From contig JBFKOL010000018.1 in NCBI GenBank assembly GCA_041628815.1, positions 1 through 27,560 on the forward strand: DNA of 27,560 nt, given 5' to 3'. Position 1 is the first letter of the stretch, and every line of letters starts with the position of its first letter. This DNA is from JBFKOL01 sp041628815. Its GTDB lineage: Bacteria > Bacteroidota > Bacteroidia > Chitinophagales > Saprospiraceae. This document shows, one piece after another, positions 16,945 to 26,007 of the stretch. The notes under the pieces are model-generated. The model ran no database searches. It was given only the letters and a program-made list of their open reading frames with translations, and was not told the origin of the DNA. Made by a program: the position numbers and the translations under genes.

Positions 16945-18408
16945 ATGAGTGCAACAGTCAGTCCATTAAGAGAACCATTAATAGAAGGTAAGAAGTCTTA
17001 TCACGATATAACGGTCGACCTGGTACGTGCAACGGAGAAAACTCCTTCCAGTACATGGGTCATCGCCTTTATCATATCGGCTTCCGTCCTTGCTTTCGGA
17101 ATTTTTTGTATTCTCTGGACGATATGGGTAGGAATCGGTACATGGAATCTCAACCGAACCATTGGATGGGGCTGGGATATTACCAACTTCGTATGGTGGA
17201 TCGGTATTGGACATGCGGGTACGCTGATCTCTGCGATCCTTCTTCTGTTCAGGCAAAAGTGGCGAACAGGGGTCAATCGCGCAGCGGAGGCGATGACGAT
17301 TTTTGCGGTTATGTGTGCCGGGCTTTTTCCCCTGATACACATGGGCCGCATATGGCTGGCCTTTTTCATATTTCCATATCCCAATACCAGGGGATCATTG
17401 TGGCCCAATTTCAACTCACCTCTTCTGTGGGATGTATTTGCAATCAGTACCTATTTCACGGTTTCCCTTTTGTTTTGGTATACAGGCCTTGTGCCTGACT
17501 TCGCTACCGTGCGCGATCGCGCTAAAGGGCTGCGTAAAAAATTCTATAATTTCCTCAGCTTTGGCTGGACAGGATCCGCAAAACACTGGCAGCGCTGGGA
17601 AGCTCTTTCACTGGTGTTGGCGGGCATTGCCACACCGCTGGTTCTTTCGGTGCATACCATAGTAAGTTTCGACTTCGCCACATCGGTCATTCCGGGTTGG
17701 CACACGACCATTTTTCCTCCATACTTTGTGGCGGGTGCGATCTTTTCTGGTTTTGCGATGGTGCAAACTCTGATGCTGATCACGAGAAAAGTCCTCAAAC
17801 TTGAGGAATACATTACCATCGGCCACATCGAATCAATGAATAAGGTGATCGTGACCACGGGTACCATAGTAGGGGTGGCTTATCTCACAGAGTTGTTTAT
17901 AGCCTGGTATTCAGGATACATCTACGAACAATTCGCATTCTTTAACAGGGCCCTCGGACCGTATTATTGGTCTTATTTTGGGATGATGTTTTGCAACGTC
18001 GTTTCTCCCCAGTTTTTCTGGGTGGAAAAAATCCGGCGCAGTGTGTGGTGGACCTTTTTCTTATCGATTGTCGTGAACATTGGTATGTGGTTTGAGCGAT
18101 TTGTCATCATAGCCACTACGCTGGCGCGCGACTATCTCCCGTCTTCATGGAGCTTTTATGTGCCCACATGGGTAGAGGTTGGAATATTCCTGGGAACGCT
18201 GGGCTTGTTTTTTACCCTGTACCTATTGTTTACAAGAGTGGCACCAGTGGTCGCCATCGCAGAAGTAAAAGCCATTTCAAAAGCAGCGGGCGACCAGTAC
18301 CTCGAAAAGAATGCAAAAAGACACCGTCAAGTGGTGGAAGAATATCAATCATCCGAAGCCGAAGGGAAGGCATATGGTGCAGCCCTGGCACATGAAGAAA
18401 GTCATTGA
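16945..18408 (+). CDS. actC: Alternative complex III quinol-binding membrane subunit ActC (NrfD/PsrC family)
   Basis: A 487-residue integral membrane protein with about ten hydrophobic helices and the NrfD-like sequence TNFVWWIGIGHAGTLISAILLLF. In ACIII this subunit binds menaquinol near the periplasmic face and passes electrons to the [3Fe-4S] cluster of ActB. The N-terminal 37 residues and the roughly 55-residue charged C-terminal tail (ending LAHEESH) are outside the membrane. The gene starts 21 bases after actB and its TGA lies two bases before the actD ATG. Length and topology are normal for the family. Confidence rests on the sequence and on the fixed gene order. Confidence 0.95.
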   Translation: MSATVSPLREPLIEGKKSYHDITVDLVRATEKTPSSTWVIAFIISASVLAFGIFCILWTIWVGIGTWNLNRTIGWGWDITNFVWWIGIGHAGTLISAILLLFRQKWRTGVNRAAEAMTIFAVMCAGLFPLIHMGRIWLAFFIFPYPNTRGSLWPNFNSPLLWDVFAISTYFTVSLLFWYTGLVPDFATVRDRAKGLRKKFYNFLSFGWTGSAKHWQRWEALSLVLAGIATPLVLSVHTIVSFDFATSVIPGWHTTIFPPYFVAGAIFSGFAMVQTLMLITRKVLKLEEYITIGHIESMNKVIVTTGTIVGVAYLTELFIAWYSGYIYEQFAFFNRALGPYYWSYFGMMFCNVVSPQFFWVEKIRRSVWWTFFLSIVVNIGMWFERFVIIATTLARDYLPSSWSFYVPTWVEVGIFLGTLGLFFTLYLLFTRVAPVVAIAEVKAISKAAGDQYLEKNAKRHRQVVEEYQSSEAEGKAYGAALAHEESH

Positions 18409-18410
18409 CA

Positions 18411-18932
18411 ATGAAGAAGTTCAATAAAGAAGTCGTTTTTGGACTGTATAACGACGAACACGACCTGATCAATGCTGTCAAGGCAGCGAACAAGGAGCAT
18501 CTGTCGATTTACGACGTGTTCTCACCCTTCCCGGTGCACGGATTAGACCCGGTTCTTGGACTGGAAGAGTCGCGACTGCACATTGCGGGATTTATATACG
18601 GTGCTATAGGCACTTTGACGGCATTCCTCGGTATGACGTGGATATTTACAAAAGACTGGCCTATCATTTTTGGAGGTAAACCATACTGGTCTGTACCGGC
18701 ATTTATCCCCATCACCTTCGAGGTGACGGTTCTTTTTGCTGCCATAGGAATGACGGTTACATTTTATGTCATTAACGGACAAGGACCGGGTGTGACCAAT
18801 CCCGTATTACACGACCGCATCACGGATGATAAATTTTGCCTTGCTTTTGACACTCATGAAGTCGATGAGTCGAAAGCCAGGGAATTTTTGAAAAGTACCG
18901 GCGCCCACGAAATCACAACCAAGAACATTTAA
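18411..18932 (+). CDS. actD: Alternative complex III subunit ActD (DUF3341)
   Basis: A 173-residue protein starting at ATG 18411; an in-frame TTG six bases upstream overlaps the actC stop and is less likely. The N-terminal soluble domain contains VFGLYNDEHDLINAV and YDVFSPFPVHGLDPVLGL, both typical of DUF3341. Two transmembrane helices follow (about residues 58-78 and 96-118), with a C-terminal segment ending in a degraded ferredoxin-like DTHEVDESKAREFLKSTGA. ActD packs against ActC in the known complex and has no cofactor. Its stop overlaps the actE start by one base. Confidence 0.94.
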   Translation: MKKFNKEVVFGLYNDEHDLINAVKAANKEHLSIYDVFSPFPVHGLDPVLGLEESRLHIAGFIYGAIGTLTAFLGMTWIFTKDWPIIFGGKPYWSVPAFIPITFEVTVLFAAIGMTVTFYVINGQGPGVTNPVLHDRITDDKFCLAFDTHEVDESKAREFLKSTGAHEITTKNI

Positions 18933-19780
18933 TGAAGATGATGAAACACAATATCATAAAAGGTAAAAAAGCCATCTTGTACCTCGCCGTCCTGGTACTA
19001 TTTGCCTGTGCGCAACCCGGCAAGAACAGTACAGGCAGTGAATTCATGCCTGACATGGGGCATTCGGTGGCTTATGAAGCAAACTATTACAACTATTACT
19101 ACAACAATACCTGGGGCACTCAGAACGAATATTATGAATTCGTGAAACCCAAATTACCTGTCGAAGGAACCATTCCAAGGGGATATGCCGGCTCTTCAGA
19201 TCTTAGCCGCATTGAAGGACGCAGCTCCGGGAACGCTGTAGCACACGCTCCCAATGGTAGCGTACCCTATTATTATGGAGATACAGAAGAAGAGCGAAAC
19301 AGGGCAACAGAAGAAATTATAGATAACCCTTATCCGATAACAGCAGAAGGTCTAGCCCGCGGGAAAGATTTGTACGATGTTTTTTGTGGCATCTGCCACG
19401 GTGAAAATGGAGACGGATTGGGATATCTCGCACGTGAAGACGGGGGTAAATACCCCGCCCAACCCGCCAATTTCCTGCTGGAACAGTTTGTCAGCGCCTC
19501 CAATGGCCGATATTACCATTCCATCATGTACGGAAAAAATCTCATGGGGGCTTACAAAGACAAGCTTTCCTTCGAGGAGCGATGGCAGGTTATCCATTAC
19601 ATCAGGTCTCTACAGGCCAAGGAACTCAAGCTGGAGTATAACCAATATGTTAATACACTTAATGACATAGATCGTCCCGCCGGTGACACCGGTAAAGGTG
19701 TGACTGCTGAGGGTAATATGGAGTCAAGCGATGGTGCACTGGCAGCAGGCAGTCATAGTACAGACGATCACAGCCATTAA
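18932..19780 (+). CDS. actE: Alternative complex III monoheme cytochrome lipoprotein ActE
   Basis: A 282-residue protein whose ATG overlaps the actD stop by one base (Met3 and Met4 are other possible starts). The N-terminal hydrophobic stretch ends in the lipobox LFAC, so C26 should be lipidated and the protein anchored in a membrane facing the periplasm. A Tyr/Asn-rich segment (YEANYYNYYYNNT, 48-60) follows. The cytochrome c domain has CGICH (152-156) and a likely Met ligand M205 in KNLMGAY. In ACIII this heme is proposed as the exit to the oxidase or to a soluble cytochrome. The C-terminal tail is hydrophilic and ends in a His-rich SHSTDDHSH. Confidence 0.94.
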   Translation: MKMMKHNIIKGKKAILYLAVLVLFACAQPGKNSTGSEFMPDMGHSVAYEANYYNYYYNNTWGTQNEYYEFVKPKLPVEGTIPRGYAGSSDLSRIEGRSSGNAVAHAPNGSVPYYYGDTEEERNRATEEIIDNPYPITAEGLARGKDLYDVFCGICHGENGDGLGYLAREDGGKYPAQPANFLLEQFVSASNGRYYHSIMYGKNLMGAYKDKLSFEERWQVIHYIRSLQAKELKLEYNQYVNTLNDIDRPAGDTGKGVTAEGNMESSDGALAAGSHSTDDHSH

Positions 19781-19792
19781 AAGACAAAACGC

Positions 19793-21118
19793 ATGGAAGC
19801 AGTAGTATCTAGATATCAAATCACTTCGAGACAACGCAATTTACTTTTTGCAGGTATAGGTTTGGGCATCCTATGCATGTTGATTACATGGTTTACGGAC
19901 GATGGACATCACACGCGATTTTGGTCCAATTTCTTGCACAACTCGGTTTTCTTCACGGGTATAGCATTTATGGCCCTGTTTTTTTATTCGATTTGTTGTA
20001 CCGCCTGGGCGGGATGGCATGTTGTATTTAAGCGCGTCTGGGAGGCCATGAGCCTGTTCCTGGGAGTAGGCCTGGTACTGATGGCCATAATAGGGTTGGG
20101 GACTCTATTTGGTTGGCACCACCTCTATCACTGGGCTGATACTGCATCTGTAGAAGCGGATAAAATACTCGAACACAAATCTGCCTTCCTGAATGGTAAA
20201 TGGTATACGATCAGCGTCATAATGATCGCCGTATGGCTATTCTTTGCCTATAAACTGAGAAAGTTTTCGGTCGACGAAGATGAGAAGGGGGGCGAACATT
20301 ATAAACAGCACATCCTGAGCAGGTGGTGGACTGCAGGATTCCTTCCATTGGCAGGATTTTCCAGTGCCCTGGTTATCTGGCTTTGGGTGATGTCGGTGGA
20401 TGCCCACTGGTACAGTACGCTTTTCGCATGGTACTCTGGTGCAAGTTTGTTTGTCTCCATGATCTGTATGACCATCCTCGTTCTCGTTTTCATGAAAACG
20501 AAAGGCTACTACGCCAATGTAACGGTCGAACACTTCCACGACCTCGGCAAGTTTCTCTTTGCCTTTTCTATTTTCTGGACGTACTTGTGGTTTTCACAGT
20601 ATATGTTGATTTGGTATGCGAATGTAGGTGAAGAAACCGTCTATTTTAACACCCGCCATGATCACTACCCGGTGCTCTTTTATGCCAACCTCGGCATCAA
20701 TTTCCTGGTCCCCTTTTTAATCCTCATGCGCAATGACACCAAGAGAAAATACGGATCCCTGATCCTGGTCTCGCTGATATGCTTATTTGGACACTGGCTC
20801 GACTTTTTTCTTATGGTCAAACCAGGTGTTCTACACACAGCACATGAAATGACATCAGGTATCCACGGGGATCACGGTCATGGAGCAGTAGATGCGGAGC
20901 ACATAACAGATCACGGCGCCACAGAGGCAGCAGCCCATGCTGCAGATCACGTATCTACTTTTGAAGCTGGATTCACCTTGCCAGGCTTTCTCGAACTCGG
21001 AACATTCATAGGGTTTACGTGTTTATTTTTATACGTCATGTATCACTTTTTGTCCAAGGCCAACTTGGTTCCTAAGAATGACCCGTACTTATCAGAGAGT
21101 TTACATCATCATGTTTAA
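19793..21118 (+). CDS. actF: Alternative complex III membrane subunit ActF (NrfD-like)
   Basis: A 441-residue polytopic protein with about ten transmembrane helices, paralogous to ActC and placed 12 bases after actE. Features include the WHHLYHWAD loop (108-116), WVMSVDAHWYSTLFAWYSGAS (198-217) and FSQYMLIWYANVGEET (267-282), which are typical of ActF. In the known structure ActF supports the complex and may contain a proton pathway. Before the last helix there is a His-rich loop (about 348-386) with nine histidines, and the protein ends LHHHV. The His-rich loop is longer and richer than I expect for the family; it may bind metal or be a low-complexity linker. Confidence 0.94.
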   Translation: MEAVVSRYQITSRQRNLLFAGIGLGILCMLITWFTDDGHHTRFWSNFLHNSVFFTGIAFMALFFYSICCTAWAGWHVVFKRVWEAMSLFLGVGLVLMAIIGLGTLFGWHHLYHWADTASVEADKILEHKSAFLNGKWYTISVIMIAVWLFFAYKLRKFSVDEDEKGGEHYKQHILSRWWTAGFLPLAGFSSALVIWLWVMSVDAHWYSTLFAWYSGASLFVSMICMTILVLVFMKTKGYYANVTVEHFHDLGKFLFAFSIFWTYLWFSQYMLIWYANVGEETVYFNTRHDHYPVLFYANLGINFLVPFLILMRNDTKRKYGSLILVSLICLFGHWLDFFLMVKPGVLHTAHEMTSGIHGDHGHGAVDAEHITDHGATEAAAHAADHVSTFEAGFTLPGFLELGTFIGFTCLFLYVMYHFLSKANLVPKNDPYLSESLHHHV

Positions 21119-21130
21119 AAAAGAGCTATT

Positions 21131-22636
21131 ATGATCGGATTGATAATTGTTGGTATTGTAGCACTCATCGGGATCATTGTCGTCCAAATAGGCAAGGTGT
21201 CCGAACTGGCTGCCAAAATCAGGGGAGAAGAAGAGGTAGAACGAAGAAGCAACGAAACGACCGCCAGGTGGCTTGTCATCTTTATGGTGGCTTTCCTTAT
21301 CTATTGTATCGCCTCTGCCCTGTACTATAAGAATTCCATGCTGGGATATGGCCCTCACGTGTCTGCATCTGAACATGGCGGAAGCCTTGATAGCCTTTTC
21401 AACTGGACCCTGTTTTTTACGGGAATTGTTTTTGTCATCACGCACATCGTCCTTTTCTGGTTTGCGTATAAATACCGCCGCAAAGAGGGAAGGATCAGCG
21501 AGCATTTTGCACACAGCAATCGCCTTGAATTGATATGGACCATCATCCCGGCCATCGTGATGGTTGGATTAGTTACCAGCGGCCTGGTGGTGTGGAACGA
21601 CGTAATGCCCGATGTCGGTCCTGATGAGGAGTACCTCGAGATCGAGGCGACGGGTTATCAGTTTGCATGGGATCTTCGATACGGCGGCAAGGATGGCAAA
21701 CTGGGCACAAAAAATTTCAGGCTGATCAATCCAGGCACAAATCCATTGGGCCAGGACTGGTCGGACCCCAAAAACATCGACGACTTTCACGCGACAGAGA
21801 TTGTCTTGCCAGTAGACCAGAAAGTACGCGTGCGAATTACAGCCAAAGATGTATTACACAACTTTTACCTGCCCCATTTCAGGGTAAAAATGGATGCCAT
21901 CCCAGGACTGCCGACCTATTTTATCTTTACTCCATCCATAACAACAGCAGAGTATCGCCAGGAACTCAGTAAATATCCTGAGTGGCAGGTGCCTGCCGAT
22001 CCAGACGATCCGACAGGACCGCAGAAATGGGAGACCTTTAATTTTGAATTGGCATGTGCCGAACTCTGTGGTAAAGGACATTACAGTATGCAAAAATGGG
22101 TGCGAATCGTCGAAAGAGACGAATATGAAGCGTGGTTCAACAGTCAGGCTTCGTATTACGCGCAAAATATTAGAAATACCGAAGCAGATCCATTCATTGG
22201 TCAGTTGCTGGATTATGAAATAGAGGAGCGTGCTCAAGAGCTCATAAGAGATTTTGAATATGCCATCGTACAGGATGATCCATCAACAGAACCGATTTCT
22301 CTGAGCAACCTGTTTTTTAGCACCGGATCTGCCGAACTGGAAGAGGACTCCCGCTACGAGCTGGACAACCTCATTTCCATATTGACTGACTTCAACGATG
22401 TCTCGGTCGAGATCGGAGGGCATACTGACAGCCAGGGCGACAGCCAGGCCAATATGATCCTTTCGGAAGCCCGGGCCAATGCGGTAGTAAATTACCTCAC
22501 GGAGAAAGGTATCGATCCTTCGCGATTGATAGCTGTGGGATATGGCGCTACGCGACCGGTCGATACGAACGACACACCTGAAGGACGTCAGAACAACAGG
22601 AGAATTGAAATGAAAATTATTGCTCAGAATTTTTAA
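21131..22636 (+). CDS. coxB: Cytochrome c oxidase subunit II (CuA) fused to a C-terminal OmpA-like peptidoglycan-binding domain
   Basis: A 501-residue protein. Two extra N-terminal helices (about 2-20 and 46-66, seen in other Bacteroidota subunits II) precede the two standard helices (91-112 and 133-155). The periplasmic cupredoxin domain has all CuA ligands: H243, C309, E311, C313, H317 and M320. After a helical linker (about 340-387) comes a complete OmpA-like domain (388-499): SNLFFSTGSAEL, GGHTDSQGDSQA, LSEARANAVVNYL and GRQNNRRIEM. D433 and R448 are 15 residues apart, the same spacing as the diaminopimelate-binding pair D271/R286 of A. baumannii OmpA. In caa3 oxidases this position holds a cytochrome c domain instead. 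The gene sits 12 bases after actF and 12 before coxA, so it is part of the operon. Confidence 0.95.
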   Translation: MIGLIIVGIVALIGIIVVQIGKVSELAAKIRGEEEVERRSNETTARWLVIFMVAFLIYCIASALYYKNSMLGYGPHVSASEHGGSLDSLFNWTLFFTGIVFVITHIVLFWFAYKYRRKEGRISEHFAHSNRLELIWTIIPAIVMVGLVTSGLVVWNDVMPDVGPDEEYLEIEATGYQFAWDLRYGGKDGKLGTKNFRLINPGTNPLGQDWSDPKNIDDFHATEIVLPVDQKVRVRITAKDVLHNFYLPHFRVKMDAIPGLPTYFIFTPSITTAEYRQELSKYPEWQVPADPDDPTGPQKWETFNFELACAELCGKGHYSMQKWVRIVERDEYEAWFNSQASYYAQNIRNTEADPFIGQLLDYEIEERAQELIRDFEYAIVQDDPSTEPISLSNLFFSTGSAELEEDSRYELDNLISILTDFNDVSVEIGGHTDSQGDSQANMILSEARANAVVNYLTEKGIDPSRLIAVGYGATRPVDTNDTPEGRQNNRRIEMKIIAQNF

Positions 22637-22648
22637 AAAAATTACACA

Positions 22649-24502
22649 ATGGCAGAAGTATTAAAATACGACGAAGAGGTACTCATTGAAGAACAGGGTT
22701 ACGATGATCATTTTCACGAGCATCATCACGGTGACAAATACCAATCCAGCTTCATCTTCAAGTACATCTTCAGCATGGATCACAAGATCATTGCCCGCCA
22801 GTTTCTTTTCACTGGTATATTCTGGGCCGTGGTCGGTGCCGCTATGTCCATCGTTTTCAGGCTTCAGCTTGGATTCCCGGAAGAAAGTGTGGCGTGGCTG
22901 AAACCCTTATTGGGAAGATGGATCATGATCAATGAAGAAACCGGAATGGGTACGCTTGATCCACAATTTTATTATGCCTTGGTGACCATGCACGGGACGA
23001 TCATCGTATTCTTTGTATTGACGGCAGGACTAAGCGGGACATTCAGTAACCTGCTGATACCGCTTCAACTGGGGGCACGGGATATGGCGTCTCCTTTTCT
23101 CAATATGCTGTCTTACTGGTTCTTTTTTCTTGCCAGTGTGGTGATGTTCTATTCACTCTTCCTGAGTACAGGGCCATTTTCAGGAGGATGGACGGCTTAT
23201 CCGCCATTGAGTGCCTTGCCCCAGGCATCTTCGGGGTCGGGGGCAGGAATGACCTTATGGCTCGTGAGTCTCACGCTTTTTGTGGTCTCAGTACTTCTGG
23301 GTGGTATGAACTATATCACGACCGTGCTCAACCTCAGGACCAAAGGCATGAGCCTTTGGCGAATGCCCCTTACCATTTGGGCATTCTTTGTCACGGCTGT
23401 TCTCGGTCTGCTTTCCTTCCCTGTACTGGTTTCTGGTTTTTTCCTGCTCATGTTTGACAGGGGATTGGGAACAAGTTTTTATCTGAGCGAAATATTTATC
23501 AATGGTCAAGCCCTCGACTATGTGGGCGGTAGCCCGGTGCTTTACCAGCACTTGTTTTGGTTCCTGGGCCATCCTGAAGTATACATCATCATTTTACCCG
23601 CCATGGGTATCGTTTCGGAAGTACTTTCAGTCCACGCGAGAAAGCCCATATTTGGTTATAAAGCGATGGTTTACTCCATACTGGCAATTGGATTCCTGTC
23701 ATTCATCGTGTGGGCTCACCACATGTTCATGTCAGGGGTAAATCCATTTATTTCCAATTTCTTTGTTGTTTTCACCCTGATCATTGCAGTGCCTTCAGCA
23801 GTGAAAGTATTTAACTGGATCACAACACTGTGGCGGGGCAATATCAGGTTGAACTCGCCAATGCTTTTTGCCATTGGATTCGTGTCGATGTTTATTTCCG
23901 GTGGTCTCACGGGTATATTTCTCGGGAACTCGGCGATTGATATCCAAATGCACGACACCTACTTTGTCGTTGCCCATTTCCACATTGTTATGGGAGTGGC
24001 GGCATTCTTCGGAATGTTCGCAGGCGTGTACCACTGGTTCCCACGCATGTTTGGCAGGTTTATGAACGAGACATTGGGTAAGATTCATTTCTGGCTGACG
24101 CTCGTGGGAGCATATGCTGTGTTCTGGCCGATGCACTACATCGGGATGGCAGGTGTTCCGAGAAGGTACTATCGCTTTGACAGCTTCGAGGCTTTCAACC
24201 AGTTCACCACACTCAATGAATTCATTACCATTGCCGCGGTGATCACTTTTGCTGCTCAGATCTTGTTTGTCGTCAATTTTATCTATAGCATCAATAATGG
24301 TAAGAAGATGAAGACTAAAAACCCGTGGCTTGCAACAACCCTTGAATGGACAACACCTATTAAGGCAGGTCACGGCAACTGGCCTGGAAAAATTCCGACT
24401 GTGCAGCGCTGGGCCTACGACTATGGAAAAGACGGAAAAGATTATATACCGCAGATCGTACCGCTTTCTGACGAAGAAAAGAAACAAGAACAATACCACT
24501 AA
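22649..24502 (+). CDS. coxA: Cytochrome c oxidase subunit I (A1-type heme-copper oxygen reductase)
   Basis: A 617-residue protein that reduces oxygen to water and pumps protons. Low-spin heme a ligands are H115 (TMHGT) and H445; heme a3 is bound by H443 (AHFHIV); CuB ligands are H308, H357 and H358. Y312 in GHPEVY is the cross-linked tyrosine. Proton-channel residues of type A1 are present: E310 in HPEVY, D145 and N134 for the D channel, and K386 in AVPSAVKVF for the K channel. The N-terminus before the first helix is His-rich (DDHFHEHHHGDKY, about 19-31). Length is normal. It starts 12 bases after coxB and ends 8 bases before ctaB. Confidence 0.97.
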   Translation: MAEVLKYDEEVLIEEQGYDDHFHEHHHGDKYQSSFIFKYIFSMDHKIIARQFLFTGIFWAVVGAAMSIVFRLQLGFPEESVAWLKPLLGRWIMINEETGMGTLDPQFYYALVTMHGTIIVFFVLTAGLSGTFSNLLIPLQLGARDMASPFLNMLSYWFFFLASVVMFYSLFLSTGPFSGGWTAYPPLSALPQASSGSGAGMTLWLVSLTLFVVSVLLGGMNYITTVLNLRTKGMSLWRMPLTIWAFFVTAVLGLLSFPVLVSGFFLLMFDRGLGTSFYLSEIFINGQALDYVGGSPVLYQHLFWFLGHPEVYIIILPAMGIVSEVLSVHARKPIFGYKAMVYSILAIGFLSFIVWAHHMFMSGVNPFISNFFVVFTLIIAVPSAVKVFNWITTLWRGNIRLNSPMLFAIGFVSMFISGGLTGIFLGNSAIDIQMHDTYFVVAHFHIVMGVAAFFGMFAGVYHWFPRMFGRFMNETLGKIHFWLTLVGAYAVFWPMHYIGMAGVPRRYYRFDSFEAFNQFTTLNEFITIAAVITFAAQILFVVNFIYSINNGKKMKTKNPWLATTLEWTTPIKAGHGNWPGKIPTVQRWAYDYGKDGKDYIPQIVPLSDEEKKQEQYH

Positions 24503-24510
24503 GGATACTG

Positions 24511-25419
24511 ATGGGTAAAGAACAGGGTACATATCGCATAACAATCGCGGCAGGCCTCAAGTCTGTTGTGGCTGACTACCTCCAACTGATCAAGATTCGT
24601 TTGACGACGGTCATCGTGCTTACTGCCGTTGGGTCATTTGTCATCGTTTCCGGATGGGAGGCGAGTGGTATTTCACTCCTTATGCTTGCCATAGGTGGAT
24701 TTTGTGTAACGGCTGCCTCCAATGCGTTGAACCAGGTTCTGGAAAAGGATTTTGACAAATTGATGGAAAGGACCAAGGATAGGCCCGTTGCATCCGGAAG
24801 GATGACCATATCGGCGGCAACCCTTTTTGCAGGGTTCATGTGCATAGCCGGAATTACCTTCCTGGCTTCCTTTAATCCGCTGACTGCCTTTTTCGGAATG
24901 ATGTCACTCGTTCTTTATGCTTTTGTTTACACACCGCTAAAGAGGTATTCCCCGGCAGCCATTTTTGTAGGAGCAGTGGCTGGGGCGATGCCAATGTTGA
25001 TTGGGGCAGTGGCATGGGAAGGAGCGATTACATGGTTTGCTCTGGCCTTGTTCGGTGTTCAGTTTGCATGGCAATATCCACATTTCTGGTCCATTGGGTT
25101 TCTCGGATATGGCGACTACCAAAAGGCGGGTTATCGCTTTATCCCAGGCAACGGGAGCGACAGGCCGAGCAGGCAAATCGCACGGAGTGGCCTGGCTTTT
25201 TCTATTGGAATCGTGGCACTGAGCATGGCTCTGTATATTTTTGGGTGGGCGAGCCTTTTGGCCTCCGCAGCCGTGACATTGCTGTCCCTGCTATTCGTCG
25301 TACAAAGTGCCCGGTTCTTGAAGTACTTTGAATTTTCGTCGGCTCGCAAGCTAATGTGGTGCTCACTGGTTTTTATACCCTGCTTTCTCCTGGTTTTGTT
25401 AATTGACAAATTGATATAA
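24511..25419 (+). CDS. ctaB: Protoheme IX farnesyltransferase (heme O synthase)
   Basis: A 302-residue polytopic UbiA-family prenyltransferase that adds a farnesyl group to heme B to make heme O, the precursor of heme A for CoxA. The signature NQVLEKDFDKLMERTKDRP (74-92) has the acidic prenyl-diphosphate-binding cluster (E78, D80, D82) and the RTxxRP block; the second motif, YGDYQKAGYRFIP, sits near residues 198-210. About nine transmembrane helices are visible. It lies in the middle of the oxidase genes, so cofactor supply is co-expressed with its user. No heme A synthase (ctaA) is present here; an aa3 enzyme would need one elsewhere in the genome. Confidence 0.95.
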   Translation: MGKEQGTYRITIAAGLKSVVADYLQLIKIRLTTVIVLTAVGSFVIVSGWEASGISLLMLAIGGFCVTAASNALNQVLEKDFDKLMERTKDRPVASGRMTISAATLFAGFMCIAGITFLASFNPLTAFFGMMSLVLYAFVYTPLKRYSPAAIFVGAVAGAMPMLIGAVAWEGAITWFALALFGVQFAWQYPHFWSIGFLGYGDYQKAGYRFIPGNGSDRPSRQIARSGLAFSIGIVALSMALYIFGWASLLASAAVTLLSLLFVVQSARFLKYFEFSSARKLMWCSLVFIPCFLLVLLIDKLI

Positions 25420-26007
25420 ATGGCGGAAGTAATAAGAAATCTATATTTCAATACAAACAATAGAATCCACCCGCTGAAATTTGCTCTGTGGATAGCGATG
25501 GCCAGCATCACTATGATGTTTGGAGCCTTTACAAGTGCGTACGTGGTACGACAGGCGCAAGGAGACTGGCTCGAATTCAGTCTACCAAGCCTCTTCTATG
25601 TTTCCACCGTAGTATTGCTGGTGTCCAGCCTTACATTACACTCTTCATACAAATCTTTCCTTGGAGGTAGAGAACGGCGCTATAAGCAATGGCTGGGTCT
25701 AAGCCTCGCCTTAGGTACCGGATTTGTCGTGTTGCAATACCTGGCGTGGATGCAACTCTATTCTGTCGGGATCGACTTAAAAGGCAATCCATCCGGGTCA
25801 TTCCTTTATGTAATTTCAGGTGTTCATGCCCTGCACATCATAGGAGGTATCGCGGCCATGTTGGTAGCCATGATCAATGCCTTCACCTTAAAATTTAAAA
25901 TAACCGAAAGAAGAAAGATCAATTTCGAACTGACCTTGCAGTACTGGCATTTTGTCGACCTGCTATGGTTGTACCTATTGATCTTTTTGTACATAAGCAG
26001 AACATAA
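25420..26007 (+). CDS. Cytochrome c oxidase subunit III-like protein (short form)
   Basis: A 195-residue membrane protein of the heme-copper oxidase subunit III family with five hydrophobic helices. Recognisable blocks are MMFGAFTSAYVVR (32-44), LQYLAWMQL (105-113), GVHALHIIGG (134-143) and the C-terminal LQYWHFVDLLWLYLL (173-187), which is the family's hallmark His/Asp segment. Its ATG follows the ctaB stop directly and its stop overlaps the next ATG by one base. Bacteroidota often have two adjacent subunit III genes, a short one and a long one, and this is the short one. Whether both are in one enzyme cannot be told from the sequence. Confidence 0.9.
   Translation: MAEVIRNLYFNTNNRIHPLKFALWIAMASITMMFGAFTSAYVVRQAQGDWLEFSLPSLFYVSTVVLLVSSLTLHSSYKSFLGGRERRYKQWLGLSLALGTGFVVLQYLAWMQLYSVGIDLKGNPSGSFLYVISGVHALHIIGGIAAMLVAMINAFTLKFKITERRKINFELTLQYWHFVDLLWLYLLIFLYISRT

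Noticed and set aside
23795..24544. A 249-codon minus-strand frame opposite coxA
   Set aside because: It is the antisense of a strongly conserved gene with many Cys/His/Arg runs and no recognisable domain; it arises from coxA codon bias.
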